A stretch of 64,000 nucleotides of DNA, taken from NCBI GenBank assembly GCA_045546695.1, contig JAZQDE010000049.1, forward strand, positions 1-64,000, read 5' to 3'. The DNA is from SIG424 sp045546695. Its GTDB lineage: Bacteria; Bacillota; Clostridia; UBA1212; UBA1255. Every line of letters starts with the position of its first letter. Positions within the stretch are counted from its first letter, which is position 1. Below the pieces are notes generated by a model. It saw nothing but the letters and a program-made list of their open reading frames with translations. It made no database searches and was not told the origin of the DNA. The translations under genes were made by a program, and so were the position numbers. Positions 53,940-61,073 of this stretch are shown one piece after another.

Positions 53940-53968
53940 ATCCTAACACTGTGAAAATATAGTGTCAA
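53940..53968 (-). promoter_or_regulatory. Promoter of the glycan operon
   Basis: Minus strand TTGACA (53968-53963), a 17-nt spacer, TAGGAT (53945-53940), 39 bases before the zinc-ribbon ATG and just after the plsC stop. Confidence 0.65.
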
Positions 53969-53977
53969 GCAAAATGT

Positions 53978-54832
53978 TTACCATGAGCCCTTGTAGCCAA
54001 CGCCATATGTATCGGTATAATAATCAATCCTGTCATTGTCGGTGAAAACAGGTGGATAAATATTTTCATCGGGATTTATACCGGCAAGGACGCAGACAGC
54101 AGCGTGACTTCTTATGACAAGATCATCGATCTGCTCCCTAAAAGGTAAGTTCTCATCACGATAAAGAGGCGTGCCGATATTCAGAGTAAAGCGGGCTGCC
54201 TGACCGAATATTTTTTTGCGGATCCAGCCGGGCTTGCGATAAGAAAAAGCCATCGGTAGTAGTGGCACGTTGTTTTTACAGGCAAAATATGCCGCGCCTG
54301 ATGAAAAAGGGCGTATGGGCGCGTAATATTCCCACATACTGCCTTCAGCATAAACGTGAAGCCACCCATTATTTGCCAGTAAACCATTAATCGCGCGCGT
54401 GTATGCGCGGGTAGCACTGACAGAGCCTTCGGGTATAGGAATCCCTCCTACATGACGGATAAGAGAACCCATTTCGCCATTTATATTGTCCTTCCATGTA
54501 AGAATGCGTGATTTGCGCGGTCTGATGGCATTCAATATTGCCAGATAATCCCACATATGAACGTGATTACAACATGAAACAACAGCATTATTTTTGAGCT
54601 TTTTGATGTTTTCGCGGCCTTTTGTCCTGAGACCGAGGCGGACAACGGTAGCCGGCAACACGGCACACCTCAGAAGCACCCTCATAAGAAAATCCACAAA
54701 CCGGAAACCCTTGCTGCTATCTATATATGGATAATCAGCATCAAAGACAATGCCACAATCCTTTTTTATCTTAAGATAGTGTCCGTTTGTTTTGGCTGTA
54801 TATGGAAATTTGTCGGTTTTCGGATCAAACAC
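53978..54832 (-). CDS. plsC: 1-acyl-sn-glycerol-3-phosphate acyltransferase family protein
   Basis: A 284-residue PlsC/LPLAT-type acyltransferase. The catalytic NHxxxxD motif is CCNHVHMWDYLAI near residue 90, and the EGT-type glycerophosphate-binding motif appears as VYAEGSMWEYY near 160, followed by VPLLPMAF. It probably acylates a lysophospholipid at the inner membrane, but EGSMWEY departs from the strict PlsC motif, so another acceptor is possible. The start is a GTG in a GGTGGGGCGGAA context. It stands alone between the tRNA terminator and the glycan-operon promoter. Confidence 0.8.
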   Translation of the reverse strand: MFDPKTDKFPYTAKTNGHYLKIKKDCGIVFDADYPYIDSSKGFRFVDFLMRVLLRCAVLPATVVRLGLRTKGRENIKKLKNNAVVSCCNHVHMWDYLAILNAIRPRKSRILTWKDNINGEMGSLIRHVGGIPIPEGSVSATRAYTRAINGLLANNGWLHVYAEGSMWEYYAPIRPFSSGAAYFACKNNVPLLPMAFSYRKPGWIRKKIFGQAARFTLNIGTPLYRDENLPFREQIDDLVIRSHAAVCVLAGINPDENIYPPVFTDNDRIDYYTDTYGVGYKGSW

Positions 54833-54886
54833 TTCCGCCCCACCTTTTAAACTATAAAATCCAGATTAATAATATCACGACAAAGC

Positions 54887-54914
54887 AAAAAAACCAAGTC
54901 ATAAGACTTGGTTT
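54887..54914 (-). terminator. Terminator of the tRNA operon
   Basis: Stem AAACCAAGTC / GACTTGGTTT with a four-base loop (54891-54914), followed by minus-strand T bases, just after the tRNA-Tyr 3' end. Confidence 0.9.
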
Positions 54915-54917
54915 TTA

Positions 54918-54999
54918 TGGGAGATTGTGGATTCGAACCACAGAAGTCGTCGACAACAGATTTACAGTCTGCCCCCTTTGGCCGCTCGGGAAATCTCCC
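54918..54999 (-). tRNA. tRNA-Tyr (GUA)
   Basis: Class-II tRNA of 82 nt. Acceptor arms GGGAGAT / ATCTCCC match; the anticodon stem-loop CAGACTGTAAATCTG reads GUA; a long variable arm follows; the T-loop is GTGGTTCGAATCCAC. The 3' CCA is not encoded (A then TAA). Confidence 0.95.
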
Positions 55000-55029
55000 A
55001 GCTTCCGAAATATTCAATTTTCGGAACAA

Positions 55030-55102
<73 letters not shown>

Positions 55103-55130
55103 TTGTGCTTGTTTTCAAGCAACGTGTGAC

Positions 55131-55159
55131 ATTATACCCACTTTTACGATGTCTGTCAA
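55131..55159 (-). promoter_or_regulatory. tRNA operon promoter
   Basis: Minus strand TTGACA (55159-55154), a 17-nt spacer, TATAAT (55136-55131): perfect consensus. A small hairpin GCTTG / CAAGC (55107-55120) follows in the leader and may aid 5' processing. Confidence 0.9.
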
Positions 55160-55179
55160 CACCCTATTTAAAAATATTT

Positions 55180-57063
55180 TTAAAAATTATCAGGCCATTT
55201 ATCGAGGTTAAAATCGAAGCAAAGTGGCAGATGATCTGATGTTTTCCGGATAAAAGTCGGGTCAATTATGTCAAAGAAAACAGGCTCAATATCACCCATA
55301 TAATAGATGTGGTCAATGGCCCTTTCGAGCTTCGCTTTTGTTGCACTTCCGATTGAATAATAGTACTCATAATATCTGTCATATTTTGGATATCCGCACG
55401 TTGTATTGCGTAAATCCGTAACCGGAGATGTGCGCTGCGCAGATTTAAATCCATATTCTTCCAGCTCCGTAAGAGCTATACGACCATCATACAGTTCTTT
55501 AGTTGCAGTAAACTCCAGGTCTCTGTATGCGCTGTTGAGGTCTCCGCCGAGGATAACAGGCAAATTGGCATATTCCGGAACAGATTTAACTGTCTCCAGC
55601 ACTTGCTTAAGCTCACGAATGTTGTCAAGACGTCCGGCCAGTGATCCGGCGAGATATCTGATGTCGTCTGTTTCATATTCAACGCCGTCTGCAGACTCTT
55701 TATCGGCATTATAATACAAATGCGTGTTCATCAGTATAAAACGCTTACCGGTCTGATTTACCTCCATAACAGCCCATATGACGCTCTTAGTAGCAGCCGG
55801 GGCTATTCTGGTGTCCTCCGGATAAACGTAGGTATATTGGTGATAGCCTGTCTCCAGTGCCGTCAGCACGTCGCTCTTGTAGAAAAACGGCGTATAAAGC
55901 GGCATCGCGCCGGTCTCAACCTTCCCCTGCACGTATCCGAACTTTTTTATGTAGCCCGAAACGAGGTTGTACGCTTTTTCTTTGAATTCCTGGAAAATCA
56001 ATATATCCGCGTCAAATTCGTTATATATATCTCTTTGTATCCTATAGCGGCGTGTCGGATTTATGGTAGGCGTCCTGTCATTGCCATATACGTTGTGGTC
56101 AATAATTCTGAGCTCGCCTGTTTTGCCGAGAATGGCATTATTTTCCTTTTCGAACTTCTCAGTGAGATCTTCATTTACCTCCCACTCTCCTTCAAAGATG
56201 AACTCGTTGCCGGTGAAAAGCCTTTCACAGAGCTTCTCGTATGCTTCGTCATATGCATACGTCGAGCCGGCTGCGATATATACGTTGCTGTCTTTGATTG
56301 CAAGAGAATAATTGACAAGAGTCATTTCGTCAAGCAAGCCTGTCGCTTTGCCAACGTAAATTGCCTTGCCTGTTTCTTTGCCTTTATCTTCTATTTCTAG
56401 AAAATGGCCGTACTTATTTGCTATTTCCTGTCTGATTACATGAGCAAGTTCTTCCTCGATAGTAGAACAATTTTCGTCGAGCACAATGGCGTAATCCTTC
56501 ATATCATTGCCATTTATTACCATTTTTCCAACAGTATACTCTCCCGTGAGCGCAGCCTCCATTGTATTGTTGAATTCAAGATATCTGTCGCGTTCAAACG
56601 TTGTCTCTTCAAGTGCGGTACAAAAAGCCTCCACAGCTTTTATTGTTGATTTAACGCTGCTACCTGTGATGACAATTTTTTTACCGGAGCGCTTTATAAC
56701 GTAATCATTGAACATTAAAGGAGCTCTTGCTTCTTCGCTCTCGGGAAAAGTTGTGTCGCCTATGTATATTTCGTACATATCCTCTTCGTACAAAAGCGCC
56801 TGACGCACCTCAGCCGGTATCTGTGCGCCCGTCTTGTCGGCAATTATTGTACGGAGTTTTTCAACAGCGTCTTTAAGGTCCCAGTCTGCCTCGGATTCTT
56901 TTTCACAATATACGATTGAAAAACGAGTCACACCGTCTGACGCGATAGTGTACGCGTTGTCGTTGAAAACTTCATACGGCGGCTCCTGCGGCTCTGGTTT
57001 GCAGCCTGCCATTCCTGTTAACAATAATAAACCTGCCAATAACAATGCTGTAATTTTTTTCAT
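55180..57063 (-). CDS. Lipoprotein with endonuclease/exonuclease/phosphatase domain
   Basis: About 627 residues with a lipobox (GMAGCKP). The C-terminal half (about 320-627) is an EEP-superfamily phosphoesterase: LRIIDHNVYG, ADILIFQEFKEK (metal Glu), VILGGDLNSAYRDLEF and the terminal TSDHLPLCFDF with the catalytic Asp-His. The N-terminal half (about 40-310) carries two alpha/beta modules like the GH67 N-terminal domain (DAVEKLRTIIADKTGAQIP, YVIKRSGKKIVITG). Being external, it could hydrolyse nucleic acid, phospholipid or phosphosugar. A frame 24 codons longer exists; the ATG at 57063 begins the signal peptide and follows GGAAAGAG. It is a single gene. Confidence 0.78.
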   Translation of the reverse strand: MKKITALLLAGLLLLTGMAGCKPEPQEPPYEVFNDNAYTIASDGVTRFSIVYCEKESEADWDLKDAVEKLRTIIADKTGAQIPAEVRQALLYEEDMYEIYIGDTTFPESEEARAPLMFNDYVIKRSGKKIVITGSSVKSTIKAVEAFCTALEETTFERDRYLEFNNTMEAALTGEYTVGKMVINGNDMKDYAIVLDENCSTIEEELAHVIRQEIANKYGHFLEIEDKGKETGKAIYVGKATGLLDEMTLVNYSLAIKDSNVYIAAGSTYAYDEAYEKLCERLFTGNEFIFEGEWEVNEDLTEKFEKENNAILGKTGELRIIDHNVYGNDRTPTINPTRRYRIQRDIYNEFDADILIFQEFKEKAYNLVSGYIKKFGYVQGKVETGAMPLYTPFFYKSDVLTALETGYHQYTYVYPEDTRIAPAATKSVIWAVMEVNQTGKRFILMNTHLYYNADKESADGVEYETDDIRYLAGSLAGRLDNIRELKQVLETVKSVPEYANLPVILGGDLNSAYRDLEFTATKELYDGRIALTELEEYGFKSAQRTSPVTDLRNTTCGYPKYDRYYEYYYSIGSATKAKLERAIDHIYYMGDIEPVFFDIIDPTFIRKTSDHLPLCFDFNLDKWPDNF

Positions 57064-57097
57064 AATATTTCTCTTTCCGGCGAAAATTCTTTGTCTA

Positions 57098-57126
57098 ATA
57101 GTAGAGATAAACGAAACGGATGTCAA
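57098..57126 (-). promoter_or_regulatory. Promoter of the EEP lipoprotein gene
   Basis: Minus strand TTGACA (57126-57121), a 17-nt spacer, TACTAT (57103-57098), right after the upstream terminator. Confidence 0.75.
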
Positions 57127-57133
57127 TATTTTC

Positions 57134-57165
57134 AAAAAAAAACTCCCGGTGAAAAAGCCGGGAGT
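57134..57165 (-). terminator. Terminator of the surface-protein gene
   Basis: Stem ACTCCCGG / CCGGGAGT (57142-57165) with an A-rich loop, followed on the minus strand by nine T. Confidence 0.92.
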
Positions 57166-57183
57166 CTGAGTTAAAAAGCAATA

Positions 57184-58452
57184 TTATCTCTTTTTCTTGA
57201 GAACTACGCATGCTGCAAGGATCATTGCAACGTGAGCGATAACTGCTGATGAGCCGCAGCCGCCTTCTTCTTCCTTAGCCGGAGCCTGGATAGGAGCTGC
57301 TGTCGGAGCCTCTGTCGGAGCCTCTGTCGGAGCTTCAGTCGGAGCTACTGTAGGCTCAACTGGAGGTTCAACTGTAGGCTCAGGTGTAGCGTTCGGATCT
57401 TCAAACTCTGTGCCTGATTCAACAAACTGTGCACCTGCTTCTGCAATAAGTGAGAACCATAAATGACGACCCTGTGGGTTACGGTTTGTAGCATTTGTCC
57501 ATTTCTGGAAATATAATTCGTTTTCAGTTTCATCCTCGTATAATATCGGACCTGTACCGATCCACAGCTGTGGGCTACCTGCCTCTACGGGATCAAATGT
57601 CTCAGTAACCTGGAGAACTAATAAGTATTCGCCTGCAGGAATAGGTTCATCGAATGTACATACACAGTACTGGTTTGTATCAGATGAAAATTCTTCTGTG
57701 GAAGAAACCGGATCTTCATCATATTCAAAAGCGCCCGGGTTTGAACCATAGTTCTTATCGCCCCAGTCTTCATCATACGGATAAATCTCAACTGTAAAGG
57801 TAACGCCGCCATTTGGACGCATTACCTGGAATGCTATTTCCTGGAAAGCGCCGGAAACTGTAAAGTGCTGTGCATAATACTGGCCTACGCCTGTGCCCAT
57901 AACGACAGCCGTGCTATAGTGATTTGTAGTAGAGTCAAGAGAAACAGGTGACAGTGAAACCTTTGTTCCCTCAGGGAATGCTTCGCCATAATAAGAAATA
58001 GTCGGAGCCTTTACGTTTATACCTGACTCAATGAGGTTGATACTGAACTTATATGTACCGGCTTCTTCAACCTTAAAATACAACTTATGGTCTGTGTATG
58101 TTGTCCAGTTGCCTGCTGCGGCAAAACCATTTACAACGCTCTGCGGAGCACCGTTGATAGAGCAACCAACCTTACCTGCGCCCGCATTTGAGCAAATAGG
58201 TGTAACAGCTTCGTAAACGCCCGGTTTGCTTACCGTAATTTCCCATGAAATTTCGTCAAGAGCTGTAATATAACCAAAGTTACCGCCTTCTTCAAGTTTG
58301 AGCTGACCATTTTTAATGGATGTAAGTGTTGCCGCATTCGGATCAAGTGCTACAGAACCTTCTGCAGGAATCTCAACTGCTGCGTTAGATGTTATAGCAA
58401 ACATACTGATAAGCATACATGCCACAACTATAAAAAGTGTTAATTTCTTCAT
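57184..58452 (-). CDS. Secreted surface protein with Thr-Pro repeat and Cys-type C-terminal sorting tail
   Basis: A 422-residue secreted protein. The signal peptide (about 1-24, cut near SNAAVE) leads to two beta-sandwich-like modules: about 30-150 (WEITVSKPGVYEAVTPIC, EEAGTYKFSINLIES) and about 160-340 (FQEIAFQVMRPNGGVTFTVE, IPAGEYLLVLQVTETF), resembling carbohydrate- or ligand-binding domains. A proline/threonine linker with PTEAP repeats follows. The end GGCGSS, a 16-residue hydrophobic helix and KKKR form a tripartite tail like the GlyGly/Synergist-CTERM class, suggesting cleavage and re-anchoring rather than LPXTG sorting. Promoter and terminator frame it as a single gene. Confidence 0.75.
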   Translation of the reverse strand: MKKLTLFIVVACMLISMFAITSNAAVEIPAEGSVALDPNAATLTSIKNGQLKLEEGGNFGYITALDEISWEITVSKPGVYEAVTPICSNAGAGKVGCSINGAPQSVVNGFAAAGNWTTYTDHKLYFKVEEAGTYKFSINLIESGINVKAPTISYYGEAFPEGTKVSLSPVSLDSTTNHYSTAVVMGTGVGQYYAQHFTVSGAFQEIAFQVMRPNGGVTFTVEIYPYDEDWGDKNYGSNPGAFEYDEDPVSSTEEFSSDTNQYCVCTFDEPIPAGEYLLVLQVTETFDPVEAGSPQLWIGTGPILYEDETENELYFQKWTNATNRNPQGRHLWFSLIAEAGAQFVESGTEFEDPNATPEPTVEPPVEPTVAPTEAPTEAPTEAPTAAPIQAPAKEEEGGCGSSAVIAHVAMILAACVVLKKKR

Positions 58453-58481
58453 ATTATCCTCCTAGGTTATTTTATTCACAA

Positions 58482-58510
58482 ATAATACTCCAGATTCAGA
58501 TTTGTGTCAA
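58482..58510 (-). promoter_or_regulatory. Promoter of the surface-protein gene
   Basis: Minus strand TTGACA (58510-58505), a 17-nt spacer, TATTAT (58487-58482). The TGA stop of the GNAT gene (58509-58507) lies inside the -35 box. Confidence 0.8.
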
Positions 58511-59232
58511 TAATTTTCAGTATTGCCTGTAAAAGCAAACCGCCCGTCAAGGCACTTTGCCATCTGGAAAGTTTTACTGTTTTCGTAAGCTTTATCAACA
58601 AAAATCATCTTCTCAAATCCATTTTCCGGATTCTTTACCACGTGGATTTCTTCATACATATCAGCCATCTGCCACATATCCCCGATTGTTTTTTTGAAAT
58701 ACCCGTCTTTGGCATTTTTTTCATAACAGTCGAGCAATTTACAAGCAAGGTCTTCTGTCATATCGCTGCTCGTGTATATGGTAATATTTGCCTTCTCTTC
58801 TTCGGTGAAAAACGCCGCCGGGCAGTACTCAGAGTAAGTTTCAAAGCCACTTTTTTCGTAAAAGGCAGGTATTTCAGTAGAAAGCTGAAGTACAGACAGC
58901 GCTTTGTTTTCACCATAATAATCAGACAGATAATCCATTATTTTCCGGCTGATACCCTGCCCTCTGAAGGCAGAATGAGTACATACACCGACAATAAAGC
59001 CTGAGCTTACAAGCGACTTTTTATTGTCATAATATGTCTTTTGAGGAATGACGTTTATCATTGAAACAAGTGACTTTTCATCAAAAGCAGCAAAGCATAC
59101 GGCGTCGTCCGCAATAAGACGATGGCTGATATAATAGTCAATAAATTCAGCATCGTCTTCCGGAAAACAAGCCAGCCATAATGCTGCTATTTGAGGGCGG
59201 TATTCATTTATGTCAATAATTCTGATATCCAT
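58507..59232 (-). CDS. GNAT-family N-acetyltransferase
   Basis: About 241 residues. The acetyl-CoA site of the GNAT fold is visible: SSGFIVGVCTHSAFRGQGISRKIM (R/Q-x-x-G-x-G/A) near residue 85, followed by LQLSTEIPAFYEKSGFE. The C-terminal 90 residues form a second, less conserved domain. The substrate is unknown. A longer frame reaches back through the hydA terminator hairpin and is rejected; the ATG at 59232 with AGGA upstream is chosen. No separate promoter was found, so it may rely on read-through from hydA. Confidence 0.82.
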   Translation of the reverse strand: MDIRIIDINEYRPQIAALWLACFPEDDAEFIDYYISHRLIADDAVCFAAFDEKSLVSMINVIPQKTYYDNKKSLVSSGFIVGVCTHSAFRGQGISRKIMDYLSDYYGENKALSVLQLSTEIPAFYEKSGFETYSEYCPAAFFTEEEKANITIYTSSDMTEDLACKLLDCYEKNAKDGYFKKTIGDMWQMADMYEEIHVVKNPENGFEKMIFVDKAYENSKTFQMAKCLDGRFAFTGNTENY

Positions 59233-59250
59233 TGAAAAAATCCTTTGTAT

Positions 59251-59280
59251 AAAAAAAACAGGCAGCATGAATGCTGCCTG
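59251..59280 (-). terminator. Terminator of the hydCBA operon
   Basis: A 10-bp stem CAGGCAGCAT / ATGCTGCCTG (59259-59280), followed on the minus strand by eight T, 13 bases after the hydA stop. Confidence 0.93.
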
Positions 59281-59292
59281 CATAAAGTGCGA

Positions 59293-61056
59293 TTATTTAA
59301 ATCTCTTCTTTGTTTCATAAGTTGTGTGCAGAAGCTCGTGAGCTTTGTGTGAATTAGGAGCTCCGAGGTAGTCTTCGTACAACTTCTGAATCTGAACGTT
59401 GTTGTGTGACTGTCTGATTGCCTGACGCTCGTCTTCGCTGTAAAGAGCCTGAGCACGTTTTGCTTTGAATGTGTCAAGAATGTCAGGATCTTCGTTAGGA
59501 AGGAAGCAAGGCTTAACGTAAGGCTGTCCGCCACCTGCGATACATCCGCCGGGGCATCCCATGATTTCGATGAACGTGTATTTTGATGTGCCTGCACGGA
59601 TCTCATCGAGGAGAACTTTTGCGTTCTTCATGCCTGATGCAACAGCAACGTTGATAACTTTACCTTCGATATCGATTGAAGCTTCTTTGATACCCTCAAG
59701 GCCACGAACCTGCTCAAATTTGATGAGCTCGTGCTCTTTGCCTGTAAGAGCGTGATATGCTGTACGTAGTGCTGCTTCCATAACTCCGCCTGTTACGCCG
59801 AAGATAACGCCTGCGCCTGTGTAGTCGCCGAGTAAGTCAGCGTCAAATTCTTCATCAGGAAGAGCGTTGAAGTTGATACCTGAACGTTTGATAAGGTCGC
59901 CGAGCTCACGTGTTGTGAGTACTGCATCAACGTCAGCGATACCATCTTTCTGGAGCTGGTCTCTTACTGCCTCGCCTTTTTTAGCTGTACAAGGCATAAT
60001 TGATACTACGAAGATATCCTTAGGATCGAGGTTGTTCTTTTCAGCGAAATATGACTTAACGATTGCGCCCATCATCTCGTGAGGAGACTTGCATGATGAG
60101 AGGTGGTCGAGCTGGTCGCCATAGTAGAACTCAGCGTAGTTAACCCATCCCGGTGAGCATGACGTAATCATAGGAAGCACGCCGCCATTCTGGATTCTGT
60201 CGAGAAGCTCTGTAGCTTCTTCCATAATAGTAAGGTCAGCTGCAAAGTTTGTGTCATATACTTTGTTGAAGCCAAGACGCTTGAGAGCTGCAACCATCTT
60301 ACCTGTTACAGGAGTACCGATCTTCATGCCGAACTCTTCGCCAAGAGCTGCACGTACTGCCGGAGCTGTCTGAACAACGATATATTTTCCTGCCTTTTTA
60401 GCAGCGTCAATCTTGGAAATTTCTGATTTTTCCATAAGAGCGCCTGTAGGACATACGTTTACGCACTGGCCGCACATGATACAAGGAGATGTATTAAATG
60501 AGCGGTTGCCTGCAGGAGCAACGATTGTTGAAAAACCACGGTTTTCAAAGCCGAGCACACCAAGGCCGTGAGCGTTTGCACATCTTGCTACGCAGCGACC
60601 GCAAAGGATACATTTTGATGTATCACGGATGATTGCAGGTGAAATCTCATCAACAGTAACAGGTGTCTTTGAACCGATATATTTGTTTTCTCTTGCGCCT
60701 GTGATCTTGGCAACGTGAAGAAGCTCACATTTACCATTTTTGTCACACTGCTGGCAGTTAAGAGAGTGGTTTGAAAGGAGAAGTTCAACAGATGCTCTAC
60801 GTGCTTCTACAGCCTTGGGAGAAGAAATTGTAATTTCCATACCCTCAGCTACAGGATATACGCAAGATGCAACGAGGCCACGTGCGCCGGTTGCTTCTAC
60901 GAGACATACACGGCAAGAACCTTTTGAACATTCACCATGATTGTATGCGCAAAGAGAAGGAATCTCGTAGCCGCAAAGCTTTGCAGCTTCAAGAATTGTA
61001 AGACCTTCTTCTACCTGATAGGGATAACCTTCAATTTTAATGTTTACTAATGCCAT
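59293..61056 (-). CDS. hydA: [FeFe] hydrogenase catalytic subunit
   Basis: A 587-residue catalytic subunit of a multimeric NAD(P)-linked [FeFe] hydrogenase. The N-terminal ferredoxin-like domain (residues 1-75) has CAYNHGECSKGSCRVC; a His-Cys cluster motif follows (NHSLNCQQCDKNGKC). Two 4Fe-4S motifs come next (CILCGRCVARCANAHG and CIMCGQCVNVCPTGAL). H-cluster motifs are TSCSPGW near residue 300, MPCTAKKGEA, and MGCPGGCIAGGGQP. The first motif has Ser where the prototype has a second Cys. A C-terminal extension is present. It probably oxidises NADH and reduced ferredoxin together with HydB and HydC to release H2. It follows hydB by 17 bases. Confidence 0.95.
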   Translation of the reverse strand: MALVNIKIEGYPYQVEEGLTILEAAKLCGYEIPSLCAYNHGECSKGSCRVCLVEATGARGLVASCVYPVAEGMEITISSPKAVEARRASVELLLSNHSLNCQQCDKNGKCELLHVAKITGARENKYIGSKTPVTVDEISPAIIRDTSKCILCGRCVARCANAHGLGVLGFENRGFSTIVAPAGNRSFNTSPCIMCGQCVNVCPTGALMEKSEISKIDAAKKAGKYIVVQTAPAVRAALGEEFGMKIGTPVTGKMVAALKRLGFNKVYDTNFAADLTIMEEATELLDRIQNGGVLPMITSCSPGWVNYAEFYYGDQLDHLSSCKSPHEMMGAIVKSYFAEKNNLDPKDIFVVSIMPCTAKKGEAVRDQLQKDGIADVDAVLTTRELGDLIKRSGINFNALPDEEFDADLLGDYTGAGVIFGVTGGVMEAALRTAYHALTGKEHELIKFEQVRGLEGIKEASIDIEGKVINVAVASGMKNAKVLLDEIRAGTSKYTFIEIMGCPGGCIAGGGQPYVKPCFLPNEDPDILDTFKAKRAQALYSEDERQAIRQSHNNVQIQKLYEDYLGAPNSHKAHELLHTTYETKKRFK

Positions 61057-61073
61057 TATAGTTTACCCTCCTA

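Noticed and set aside
55720..56400. Plus-strand open frame of 226 codons
   Set aside because: It lies opposite the EEP lipoprotein gene, has cysteine/isoleucine-rich composition typical of antisense frames, and no ribosome site or family motif.
59233..59283. N-terminal extension of the GNAT protein
   Set aside because: It would translate through the hydA terminator hairpin.
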